Shown here: piece after piece, positions 31,970 to 42,101 of the stretch
Layout of the letters: every line of letters begins with the position of its first letter
Numbering within the stretch: the first letter of the stretch is position 1
Assembly (NCBI GenBank): GCA_020310875.1
Contig: CM035406.1
Coordinates: 228,357,512-228,421,511, forward strand
Source of the DNA: Ceratopteris richardii
Taxonomy: Eukaryota; Streptophyta; Polypodiopsida; Polypodiales; Pteridaceae
Length of the DNA: 64,000 nucleotides
Direction: 5' to 3'
Program-made: the position numbers and the translations under genes
Notes under the pieces: model-generated
What the model was told of the DNA's origin: nothing
Seen by the model: only the letters and a program-made list of their open reading frames with translations
Database searches by the model: none

Positions 31970-34900
31970 TCAATTGTCCTTGATTTCCTGCAAACCAATC
32001 ATCAACTTGAATCTACTTAATTTCGTACCATCAAGAGCTTTTGTCAACATGTCTGCACATTGCATATCTGTAGAGACGTAGGATAGTTGAATATCCTTGC
32101 TCATTAGCTTCTCCCTTACATAATGGTAGTGGACTTCAATATGCTTGGTTCTAGCATGGTATACCGGATTAGCTGCTAGATGTAGTGAGCTTGTGTTGTC
32201 ACCAAAAATGTGAGGTGTTGAAGAATGAAGTCCAAGATCTGTGTACAAAGATTTTAACCACATGATTTCTTGAGTTGCATTAGCCAAACCTCTATATTCA
32301 GCTTCAGTAGAAGATAATGCCACGGTTGGTTGCTTCTTCGATGACCAAGAAATGATTTTTGAACCTGCAAATGATATATACCCTGATGTGCTTCTTCTAT
32401 CATCTTTAGATCCGGCCCAATCTGCATCTGAGTAGACCTTTAGTTCAATATCTGAAGTATATGAATAGAACAAACCTTCATTCATGGTCCCCTTTAGGTA
32501 CTTGAGGACTCGCTTGGCCGCTTCCATATGTGGTCTTCTCGGCTTATGCATAAACTGACTCAATATGCTAACACTATAGCATATATCCACCCTTGTGAGT
32601 GTTGCATAGTTCAAACTTCCAACCAAGCTTTGATAGCTTGTGATGTCTTCAATTGGCTCTCCTTCATAAGCACTAAGCTTATGATTTTGCTCCATAGGTG
32701 TACCTGCACACTTTGTATTTTCCATCTTGAACTTGACGAGCATGTCATGGACATACTTCCTTTGTGTGATGTATATACCTGAATCTGTGTAGATCAACTC
32801 CAATCCAAGAAAATAAGTGAGTGGTCCGAGGTCACTTATTTTGAACTCCTCCTTCATTTGACTCTTTACCTGTTTGATTCCTTCAAGATCATTGCCTGTG
32901 ATAATAATATCATCAACATACACACATAAATAGATCACTTCAGATCCATTCCTCTTTATGAACAAAGAGGTATCCGCCTTGCTAGCTTTGAATCCTTGGT
33001 CCTGCAAATAAGTAACCAATCTGAAATTCCAAGCTCTTGGAGCTTGCTTCAATCCATACAAAGCTTTCTTTAGTTTGCATACATAGTTAGGATGATGTGC
33101 ATCCTCATATCCAGGAGGTTGTGCCATATACACTTCCTCAGAAATCCATCCATTCAAGAAGGCATTCTTTACATCAAGTTGATAAAGATTCCAATTTCTA
33201 GATGCAGCAAGACTTATGAGAACCCTAATTGTAGGCATTTTTGCAACAGGAGAGAAAGTCTCCTCATAATCAATACCATGGGTTTGAGCAAACCCTTTAG
33301 CAACTAACCTTGCTTTGTGTCTATTTATACTTCCATCTGGATTCCTCTTGATTTTGTATATCCATCGAGATCCGATTATCTTCATAGATGGCTTGTTAGG
33401 TACAAGCTCCCAAGTGTCATTCTCCTTCAAGGCTTCCATTTCTTCATCCATTGCATCTCTCCAAGCTTTCTTGCTTTGTGCTTCTTCGAATGTGGTAGGT
33501 TCTTCATTGGTTGAATCCTTTGCAATGTAGATTGAGTGCTTGGTGACCAAAGAAGTATCATAACCAAACCTCTCTGGTTTCTTCTTCTCCCTCGAAGACC
33601 TTCTAAGTGGTTGATGTGAGCTCTCGGGTCCATATGTAGCATCCTGCATCTTTGCTTTACCTTTGTTCTTCCATAGCTTTAGTCTTTCCAAGTCTTCTAG
33701 GTCAATCTCCGAATCACTTTCTTCAATCTGCTTTGGCTCCTTTGGTTGAAGTGATGGAAAATCTTCATCCAAGTCATATGGCAGCTTCACTTTCCTGTCA
33801 TCATCAAACCATGATTTGTTTTCATCAAAAATTACATCTCTACTCACAGAAAATCCTTTATTGGTTGGATTGTACAATCTATATCCTTTTTGGTTTTGAT
33901 CATAACCAATGAATACACACTTCTCTGCCTTGGGATCCAATTTCCCTCTTACTTGAGAAGGAATGTGAGCATAGGCTAAGCATCCAAAGATTTTACAATG
34001 CTCTAGACTAGGTCTTCTTCCATTCCACACTTCATATGGAGTGGTTCCATCTAGTGACTTAGATGGAAGTCTATTTATGAGATATGTGGCTGTCGACACA
34101 GCCTCTGCCCATAGGTAGTTCGGCAATCCCTTTTCGTTGAGCATGGACCTTGCAGCTTCGACGATAGCTCTATTCCTCCTCTCTGCTACACCATTGAGTT
34201 CAGGTGTATACCTTGTAGTGACTTCCCTTTTAATGCCTCTTTCATGCAAGAAGGCATCAAATTCAGAAGAGAAGTATTCTCCTCCACCATCTGATCTGAG
34301 TCTTTTCAAAGTCCTACCTGTTTGATTTTCAACAAGAGCAATATACTTCTTAAAGCAATTAAACACTTCATCCTTGTGCTTCATGAAAAACAGAATGGTC
34401 CACCTGCTACAATCATCTATGAAAGACACATAATATCTTGAGCCTGATATAGATGGCTCCTTACTTGGACCCCACACATCCGTGTGCACTAGATCCAAAG
34501 GATTTTGATACATATATCCTTTCTTATTGAAAGGTTGTCTATGAGCCTTGCCGAGTTGACAAGCTTCACACTTATAAATCATGTGTTGCCTTGTGATATT
34601 AGGCAAACCAAGTACACTTTGGTCCCTGCAAATCTGTTTGAGTGTCCTCTCACCAATGTGAGCAAGCCTTTTGTGCCATATCTCCAACTCTGTTAGAGTT
34701 TGAGATCCATAGCTAAACAAAGCTATGTTCTTTGTATCTTCCACTTCAAAAGTGAAAAGCCTTCCTGTCTTTTCTCCTTTGGCAATCCTTTGAAAGCCTT
34801 GCCTTGGGTCTTCAACATATGCTCCAAATCGATTGAATCTAACCTGCAATCCTTTTTCAACAATCTGTCCAACACTTATTAAATTTTTGGTAATTGTAGG

Positions 34901-36178
34901 GACATACAAGACTTTGCTTAAGAGGTTCATATTCCCATCTGATGTCTTCACATTACCTATCTTCTCCACTGAGTGCTTTGTGTCATCTCCTGTCTGCACT
35001 TCATGCTTGTTATGAGGATCTTCCAAATCAGAAAGTAAAGCCACATTTCCTGCTACATGGTTCGAGCATCCCGAATCAATGTAAAATATGTGATCATCAT
35101 CCTTACCCTTCTTTGTTGATAGATTCATAATCAATAATGAATCTTCTTGACTTTGGTCCTCTGCATAGTTATTGTAATCTCTTCTTCCTCTATGGCCACT
35201 TTGATAGTTGTTGTTGTTGTTGTAATTGTTGTTGTAGTAGTTGTTGTTGTAGCCTCCATTGTACCTGCCTCTATTTGATCCATAGCCACCTCTATTGAAT
35301 CCTCTTCCTCTTGAGTTCCTCGGGTTCCTGAAACATTCTTCAGTAGTATGGTTAGATAAGCCACATATGTTGCAAGGTTGAGATGATTGGAATCTCCCCC
35401 TGCCTTGCTTTCCACTTCTGCCTCTTCCTCTAGCTCTTCCTCTACCTGCAAAGTTTGCTTGGAAAGAGCTACCTTCATCTTCATTCTTCCTATTCTTTGA
35501 CTTGTCCTTGACCTTAGCTTTATCAGAATATAAGGCAGAAGTTTGATTACCTCTTGAGGACTCACCACCTTTGCTAATCTTTGCTTCATGAGTGAAGAGT
35601 TGGCCCATGAGTGTGTTGAGGTCGGGTACATGCATATCCATGTATAAATCCATGGCTGTTGTGAATGACTCCCACTTGTCGTCTGCTTTGATTCCATTCA
35701 TGATTTGTCTAATGATTTGCTCCTCTTCAATAACCTCTCCAATGCTTCCAAGTTGGTCGGAAATCTCCTTCATCTTTGTGACATAATCAGTCACATTTTG
35801 CTTCGGGCTTTTCTTCATTGTTGTGAACTCCATCCACAATTGGTTCTTCCTTGCTCGAGTGTTGGAAGAGAAGAAAGAAGCAAGTGCATTCCAGGTCTCT
35901 CTTGATGTCTTGCATCCCTTGACATGAGGTAAAAGAAAATCAGAGATTGAGTTTAGAATATAGGACCTTGCAAGTGCATCCTTCGAACACCAATTCGAAA
36001 GTCCTTCCACTTCTTCATGTGATGGTTGCCCTTTGTTCCTCATGGTTGGCATTGCTTCATCTCCGGATATGAATCCATATAGATTCCTCCCTTGAAGGTA
36101 AGCCTCCATCCTTAGAGACCATGCCGGATAGTTGTTTCGATGCAATTTGTCAATTGTTGATGGAAATCCATCTCCCAT
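31970..36178 (-). CDS. Copia gag-pol polyprotein of element E (1402 aa, intact)
   Basis: One unbroken frame with the full Ty1/copia order: gag N-terminal region and capsid (1-230), CCHC knuckle CNICGLSNHTTEEC (about 267), protease with FYIDSGCSNH (about 366), pre-integrase Zn region ending CEACQLGKAHRQPF, integrase core with HTDVWG (about 564), LRSDGGGEY (about 628) and NGVAERRN (about 666), RT with LDVKNAFLNG, LYGLKQAPRAW and YVDDI (about 1086), and RNase H with YSDADWAGS (about 1252), LSSTEAEY and DMLTKALDG. All catalytic residues I can check are present. The start Met lies just inside the primer site at 36192, and the stop lies 42 bp from the 3' LTR. Nothing indicates a frameshift between gag and pol. 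This is a candidate autonomous element. Confidence 0.97.
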   Translation of the reverse strand: MGDGFPSTIDKLHRNNYPAWSLRMEAYLQGRNLYGFISGDEAMPTMRNKGQPSHEEVEGLSNWCSKDALARSYILNSISDFLLPHVKGCKTSRETWNALASFFSSNTRARKNQLWMEFTTMKKSPKQNVTDYVTKMKEISDQLGSIGEVIEEEQIIRQIMNGIKADDKWESFTTAMDLYMDMHVPDLNTLMGQLFTHEAKISKGGESSRGNQTSALYSDKAKVKDKSKNRKNEDEGSSFQANFAGRGRARGRGRSGKQGRGRFQSSQPCNICGLSNHTTEECFRNPRNSRGRGFNRGGYGSNRGRYNGGYNNNYYNNNYNNNNNYQSGHRGRRDYNNYAEDQSQEDSLLIMNLSTKKGKDDDHIFYIDSGCSNHVAGNVALLSDLEDPHNKHEVQTGDDTKHSVEKIGNVKTSDGNMNLLSKVLYVPTITKNLISVGQIVEKGLQVRFNRFGAYVEDPRQGFQRIAKGEKTGRLFTFEVEDTKNIALFSYGSQTLTELEIWHKRLAHIGERTLKQICRDQSVLGLPNITRQHMIYKCEACQLGKAHRQPFNKKGYMYQNPLDLVHTDVWGPSKEPSISGSRYYVSFIDDCSRWTILFFMKHKDEVFNCFKKYIALVENQTGRTLKRLRSDGGGEYFSSEFDAFLHERGIKREVTTRYTPELNGVAERRNRAIVEAARSMLNEKGLPNYLWAEAVSTATYLINRLPSKSLDGTTPYEVWNGRRPSLEHCKIFGCLAYAHIPSQVRGKLDPKAEKCVFIGYDQNQKGYRLYNPTNKGFSVSRDVIFDENKSWFDDDRKVKLPYDLDEDFPSLQPKEPKQIEESDSEIDLEDLERLKLWKNKGKAKMQDATYGPESSHQPLRRSSREKKKPERFGYDTSLVTKHSIYIAKDSTNEEPTTFEEAQSKKAWRDAMDEEMEALKENDTWELVPNKPSMKIIGSRWIYKIKRNPDGSINRHKARLVAKGFAQTHGIDYEETFSPVAKMPTIRVLISLAASRNWNLYQLDVKNAFLNGWISEEVYMAQPPGYEDAHHPNYVCKLKKALYGLKQAPRAWNFRLVTYLQDQGFKASKADTSLFIKRNGSEVIYLCVYVDDIIITGNDLEGIKQVKSQMKEEFKISDLGPLTYFLGLELIYTDSGIYITQRKYVHDMLVKFKMENTKCAGTPMEQNHKLSAYEGEPIEDITSYQSLVGSLNYATLTRVDICYSVSILSQFMHKPRRPHMEAAKRVLKYLKGTMNEGLFYSYTSDIELKVYSDADWAGSKDDRRSTSGYISFAGSKIISWSSKKQPTVALSSTEAEYRGLANATQEIMWLKSLYTDLGLHSSTPHIFGDNTSSLHLAANPVYHARTKHIEVHYHYVREKLMSKDIQLSYVSTDMQCADMLTKALDGTKLSRFKLMIGLQEIKDN

Positions 36179-36191
36179 GTTGCTTGACTAT

Positions 36192-36203
36192 GCTCTGATA
36201 CCA
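36192..36203 (-). other. Primer binding site of E (tRNA-iMet)
   Basis: The minus strand reads TGGTATCAGAGC, a perfect 12-nt initiator-Met primer site, one base from the LTR at 36205. Confidence 0.95.
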
Positions 36204-36204
36204 C

Positions 36205-37282
36205 TGTGAAGAGAGATGGTGGATGCAATCCAAAGATGAGTAGGTGCCGCTACAACCAGCTTCACACCAGCCAACTGAGACTTCAGAGTTGATTAGTAGA
36301 CCCTTTGAGCTTCCTAAATCCACCAAAATATCAGCCAAGTACTTTGGAACATGTATCCCAAAAGTTTAAGTCAAGACCGACAAGTTGCGAAATGACTAGC
36401 TCCCAAAACTTGCTATTTTTGGACATACACCTGCTGGAAAAAATGAACAGTGCTCTCAACCTGGAAGGAATTAGAAAAATTCCTTTTGGGCATAGCAAAT
36501 AGACTTAGCAAGCTTCCTATTCCAAGTTAAAACACTTCAAATGATGGACTGAGCACTGAGAACAAATTTCATCAAGTTCTGGAACATTCCCACAATTCTC
36601 GGGGCTCTGCAGAGATAGACCAGTAAGCAGTAAAATGCAGATATCTCCAAAAGTATAAATCCAATGACCTTGAAAATTTATAGGTAGAAACTAGACAAAG
36701 AGAGCTATCCAACGCACTTTAAAACACTGAAAAAGGCTCAGTAAAACTCGAGATATGACCTTCTGAAGTTACTGCTTTGAGTGAGTATAGCAGAGAACAA
36801 AACAGAGAGGTAGATGATAATAAATGTATAGATTCACATATGATTACAACCACATTGGCAATGAATCTTTGCACAATGGGAGTAGAATGATAGAGCTATG
36901 GATTAAGCTCTTCAATCTCTACAAAATGACATGAAGTGGTCACGTACAAGGCTTGCTAATCGCCTCTTCCTTCTTGCTCCTTTTATAGCAATTCTTGGAG
37001 GGAGTTTTGAATTCGAATTCGAATGGCTCCACCTAAAAGTGATCCCCAAAGTTAGGAGAGATTCCCTCAGCTCAAAAATTCGTGATTTTGGTAGTTGGAG
37101 CCACGAATTTGCTTTTACATCATGGATGAGGTAAGCCATCCTTTTACTTTTTTCTTTTTCCATTTACAAGAGATAAAATGTACTCTTTTACAAGAGGTGT
37201 TCACATGACTACTCATGTGACTTACAAATGAGGATAATATCAAGCATATCAAGCATGTAGGCTTGGGCAAAATGCACCAACA
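36205..37282 (-). mobile_element. 5' LTR of copia element E
   Basis: 1078 bp, nearly identical to 30850-31927, flanked on its outer side by ATCAT. Short ORFs inside both LTRs are identical because the LTRs are. Confidence 0.95.
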
Positions 37283-37738
37283 ATCATCATGATGATTATC
37301 CTCATCATCAGCATCATGATCATCCTCATCCTCATCCTCATCATCATGATCACCCTGTGACAATCAAGATCCTCCCTCTTGTGTCTATCTCTCCACCTCA
37401 TCCATATTTGCCTCTCCATAATACTCCTGTACTACGTATAACAAACATAAATAAGTAAAACAATTAAAACATCCATAAAAATAAAATAATTATATAAAAT
37501 TTAATAATACTCACAAAGGCATCCGGATGATCTTGCATATACTCGCTCAAACACCGATATCCAAAATGTGTAGCATACTCGATCTCATGTTTCATAGGAT
37601 ATCGGCCATAATCCTTTCACTGCATTGAACAAATAAAAAAGATTAGTTTCTTGCATTTTAACTAAAATAAAAAATATACTCACAATAACACATATACTTA
37701 CAAATGTAGCTACAAAACCATGATGGCCCATTTGGCCT
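37283..37738 (-). pseudogene. CACTA minus-strand exons (second gene, part 1)
   Basis: Minus strand: an exon at about 37515-37621 has an acceptor (TTCAATGCAG) and a donor (GTGAGTATT), and encodes an open segment with MKHEIEYATHFGYRC. A following Asp/Glu-rich exon lies at 37283-37430, and a piece ending at a GTAAGTATA donor lies at about 37700-37738, where F interrupts it. The AT-rich introns are short. In plant CACTA elements a second gene usually accompanies the transposase; identification as that gene is inference. Confidence 0.45.
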
Positions 37739-37967
37739 TGTTGGAGTTAGATGTCTGCGGAAGCACTCAAACAGCAAAAAAAAGAAGAACAATCTTGGAG
37801 CACAACACACAATACTGAGTGTATTACTAGAAAATGTACAAAAGATAAGTAGCCCATTAGGGCAATAGGTGTATATACAAGCCGGGGGAAAAAACCTCCT
37901 AAAGAGGGAAAAAAGTGCCGGTGGTCCTAGTGTGTTCACACACATCACTACCTAAGTATATCAACAA
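37739..37967 (-). mobile_element. 3' LTR of copia element F
   Basis: 229 bp with TGTTG...CAACA inverted ends; on the minus strand a polypurine-like CCCAGGGGGGATT precedes it. The target duplication GGCCT lies outside (37734-37738). Confidence 0.85.
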
Positions 37968-38040
37968 ATCCCCCCTGGGAGTGATGCTATGAACAAGCAA
38001 TTGGCACTCATGTATAAGGAAGTGCCAAGCTATGTGGAAA

Positions 38041-39720
38041 TCACTCCACAAAAGGAAGTAAGCCCAAAGCTTTGCAGAAAGCTTCAAACTTCTCCCTAGG
38101 CAGAGCCTTCATGAAAAGGTCTGCAATGTTCTCCTGCGTGGGCACATATGCCAAGCTGATCTCCCCAGCAGAGAACCTCTCCCTGACATAATGATAATGC
38201 ACCTCAATGTGCTTAGTGCGAGCATGGAACACAAGGTTCCTTGCAACTACCAATGCGCTCTGACTGTCGGTGAAGATGGTGGTGGAAGAAGAGTGACCAA
38301 CACCCAAATCAGCCATAAGGCGTCTGAGCCACAGACACTCAATAGTCACTGTGAAAGCTGCCCTATACTCAGCCTCACAACTGGAAGTGGCCACAGTAGG
38401 CTACTTCTTGCTCAACCAAGATATAGAGCATGAAGCAAAAGCCACTAGTGGACACATGAGTGGCACAGCAACCAGCCCAATCAGAGTCAGAAAAGCATGC
38501 AAATCTGGTGGTAGTGATCCCCCCTTGGGATAAAACAACCGAAGTAGCCGAGTACCATTCAAATAGTGAAAGATATACTTAACTACCTGCCAATGCTTGA
38601 CTCCTGGGCAATGCATAAACCTGCTCATCTGTGAGACAACAAACTGAATATTTGGCCTATTAATGCATAAGTAAATCAGGCATCCAACAGCGTGCTAATA
38701 GAGGACAACATCAAATGTATCTCCAGCATCATGAAGACTCAATCGTAAACCTGTCTCCATAGGAGTGGCAATAGGCTTACAGTCTTCAAGGCGAAAATGC
38801 TATAATAATGTGTCAATATATTTTGTTTGACACAAAGCCATTCCACCATCAACTTGCATAAACTGAATGCCAAAATAGTGATGCAAATGCCCCAAATCAG
38901 ACATCTCAAATGAGGCATGCAAATCAGCCTTAAAATCAGCAATATGCTTCTCAATAGGACCAGTGAGCAGCATGTCATCAACATAGACACCAATGATCAC
39001 AAACACATCATTAGCACGCTTAACATATAAGGTGCTTTTAGTTGGGTTGTTCTCAAAACCATGTGCAATCAAATAGGCATGTATCTTCTCATACCAAGCA
39101 CGTGGTGCTTGCTTTAAACCATATAATGCCTTCTTTAACCTGCACACTTGGTTTTCATGCGCTTTCTGCACAAAGCCACGGGGCTGAAAAACATACATTT
39201 CTTCATGCAAGTCACCATTCAGAAATGTAGTTTTAATGTCCAACTGATGTACATTCCAACCATGATGGACTGCACGTGCACAAATGCTCGGAACAAAAGT
39301 CATACGACATGTAGGTACAAAGGTCTCATCAAAATCAATGCCTCTTTCCTACTCATAACCCTTTGCAACAAGCCTAGCCTTATACCTATCAACTGTACCA
39401 TCAAGTTTACACTTCAGCTTGTATACCCACTTAGTGCCAATGGCCTTCTTGCCAGGAGGTGTCACATAAAGCCCAAGTACCATTCTTCATTATTGCATCA
39501 TATTCAGATTGCATAACAGCCATCCAATTTTCTGAATTTTGTGCTTCATCAAACGAAACAGGCTCATTCTCATCACAGAGACTAGATGCAGCCATACCAT
39601 AGCAATCTAATGCAAAAGAGGCACTATGAGAGCCCGAATGAGTACGATATGATAGAGGTGCATCTAATTTGCTGTCACGCAAAGTCTGCACCAACCATTT
39701 TGGCATAGTTTTTGCCTGCT
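38041..39720 (-). pseudogene. RT and RNase H of copia element F
   Basis: Minus strand fragments: the RT start (NGTWALCD, 39431-39706), RT core (LDIKTTFLNGDLHEE, LYGLKQAPRAWYEK, YVDDMLLTG; 38800-39303), a linker with stops, and RNase H (ATSSCEAEYRA, HARTKHIEVHYHYVRE; 38041-38394). Several frameshifts and stops separate them. Gag, protease and integrase are gone: the gag start (MAESSDVF at about 39750) fuses directly to the RT linker. The same family as H (49735-53795). Confidence 0.9.
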
Positions 39721-40110
39721 CAATATCAGCTCGAATACATCACTGCTTTCAGCCATGGCCGGTGACTAAAATACCTTTATGCTAAAAATTAACTGTATCT
39801 CAAAAAGTTGAACAGAGCTGCCCAGATGAATTCCGCTAGACCTGTAGCAGACTTTGAGATGCTTATACTGGCAAACAGAAACTGGTATATAGCTTTGGCA
39901 CAAAAGATGAAATAGCCTGCACAAGCATTGTGAAAGTGTGTTCCGAGGCCGAAACGAGCTCAGATCGCGATTTCAGCACCACAAAGCGAAGCAGTTTTGA
40001 TCTTGGAAACATGCTGAGTATGCTCACCAAAATTCGTGCGATTTTGAGACTGCAACCGGAGGAGTGTCGACGGCACCCTAGATGAAGCGACGACCTGCTC
40101 TGATACCAAT
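39721..40110 (-). other. Leader and primer site of F
   Basis: On the minus strand TGGTATCAGAGCAGG (about 40093-40107) is the tRNA-iMet primer site. The leader matches that of H (49975-50290) closely, ending in the short gag start. Confidence 0.8.
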
Positions 40111-40345
40111 CATTGGAGTTAGACGTCTACGGAAGCACGAGAACAGCACAATGAAGAAGAAGAAGAAGCTTGGAGCAAATAACACATAATACTGAGTTTA
40201 TTACTAGAGAATGTACAAAAGATAGTAGCCCATTAGGGCAATAGGCGTATATACAAGCTGGGAGGAAAAAACCTCCTAAAGAGGGAAAAAAGTGCCCCGG
40301 CGATCCTGATGTGTTCACACACATCACTACCTAAATATATCAATA
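40111..40345 (-). mobile_element. 5' LTR of copia element F
   Basis: About 235 bp, roughly 10 percent different by eye from the left LTR. Its outer end reads ATATCAATA followed by GGCCT (40346-40350), completing the 5-bp target duplication. Confidence 0.85.
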
Positions 40346-40628
40346 GGCCTAGGTGTGATGTGTGGCCCAACTCAACTCTCTTCTTTGCAACATCCTGTTT
40401 ATTAAAGAAAAAAGAAATACATAAATTAAATGTAAAAAATTACTAAAATATATGAAAACTATAAATATAAACTATTAATTTGTATACCTTCTGCTGAGGA
40501 AATGACTCTTGAAGATGTAGGTCTCTAGGAAGAAACTGCGACGTCTCAGGTGGTATGTTAGGTCGCCTCTTATTATAAGCCACCATATAATATCTCCTGT
40601 TAATTTAATCTCAGACAGAAAAAAAGAA
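40346..40628 (-). pseudogene. CACTA minus-strand exons (second gene, part 2)
   Basis: Minus strand: an exon at about 40482-40600 ends CAGCAGAAG at a GTATAC donor; after an AT-rich intron ending TTAATAAACAG, a second exon (40346-40394) with AAGAAGAGAGTTGAG runs into the F insertion site. Without F, it continues in frame into 37700-37738. This supports F having interrupted a coding exon. Confidence 0.5.
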
Positions 40629-40847
40629 TCAGAATACATACACATATATACAAGCACATACACATAAACATACCCACATACACATATACATGCAAACATA
40701 TACACATACATATATGCATACATATACATACATATATGCATACATATACACATATACATACATATACACATATACATACATATACACATATACATACATA
40801 TAACATAAACACACATATACATATCCACATATATACGTACAAACATA
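40629..40847. repeat. ACATAT/ATACAC microsatellite
   Basis: Alternating ACATATACAC repeats in the CACTA element. Element G inserted in it at 40848. The repetitive ORFs here are not genes. Confidence 0.9.
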
Positions 40848-41879
40848 TGTTGGTGCATGTCAACCACCAATTGATGTTTTGGATGAAGGGTTGAAGTCAA
40901 AGATTGAAGGAAAGATTAGTTTATGAAGCTTGAAGATAGTGCATGTTCAGAAAATGAAGACTTGTACACATATGTACATTAAACTATAGTTAGATCACTT
41001 ATACCTTTGTTTTAGTCATGAGCTTGTACAGATATGCCTATATATACAAGTAAAAAGTCGGGGAAAATATGAGAGAGCATGTGAAGAGAAGAATTAGAAG
41101 TTGTAGGAGTCATTAGGTACTTTAGAAGTGTAGGAGATCTCTCTGATCATTCAGATGTGAAAATTTTCAGAGACAAAGAAATATTGCGCCCGATCTTTTG
41201 CTGAGTACTCCTTCTGTGTTTAATCTTTTGTGAAATGCTTTTGTACAAGTCTAAGTCTATAGTTGATTGACCTCTGTAGAAGTTTTCAGATCCTAATTGT
41301 GATCAGGCTGAGATAATTGAGAGTAGGAACATTTACATGTGTAAATGTGAAGAAGTGAAGTTGTAGTAGGCGCAAAATTCGATGCTAATGTTTTGGTCAT
41401 TTCTCCTTCCACAGTGTAACGTTTTGAGAAAGCAAGCACTCATTCTTTAAGTTGGAAGGTAAGCTACCTATGGCTAATAACATTTGAATAAACGGGTTGT
41501 AATTTGAGAGAACTATGTGTTAAAAGCTATAGGTGTCAAAGTTGACTGTAGAGAAGTACAATTTTAGACATAGGTGGATTGTTTAGATCTTTTCTCAAGA
41601 TCTACTGCGTCTTTTGAGATGATTTAAATTGAAGAAGGTGCAAAAACATTAGAAGGAACTTGTGCAAAGTTGTATAAAGAATGTTACACATTTGATCAGT
41701 CAATGAGTGAGTTATGTGCAGTAGACTTTCTAAGTAGTGACTCTCTTCACAGTTAGTTCAAGATTTTGATAATTGAGTAATGATCCTCCAAATTGGTAAA
41801 GGTTTTGAGTTTTTCTTGATATAGAGGTGCTCTAACATCAAGGATAGCTTGTTCTTTTGGAGATTAACACTCTCCATCA
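40848..41879 (+). mobile_element. 5' LTR of copia element G
   Basis: 1032 bp, TGTTGGTGCATG to CCATCA, with a TATA box at about 41037-41050. The left flank ACATA (40843-40847) is repeated after the 3' LTR (47215-47219). A degenerate iMet primer site, TGGTATGAGAGC, starts at 41881. Confidence 0.9.
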
Positions 41880-42101
41880 GTGGTATGAGAGCAAGAATCA
41901 TCAAAATAGAAGAAAGGAGGACCTTGACTGCTGAAGTCATACAAAAATCAACATTCAAAGGTTCAAAAGGTGAAAACTTAAAGGAAAAGCTTGAGAAGGA
42001 AGCTTGATGCAATCAAGAAGTTCAAAAGGGACTACATTCTAAGTAAAGGTACACTTATTCCTCATAAAGTTTGAAGAATTTAATACACAGGTGAAGAAAG
42101 G

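Noticed and set aside
32528-35905. Plus-strand ORFs of 60-86 codons inside element E
   Set aside because: They are antisense shadows of the intact minus-strand polyprotein.
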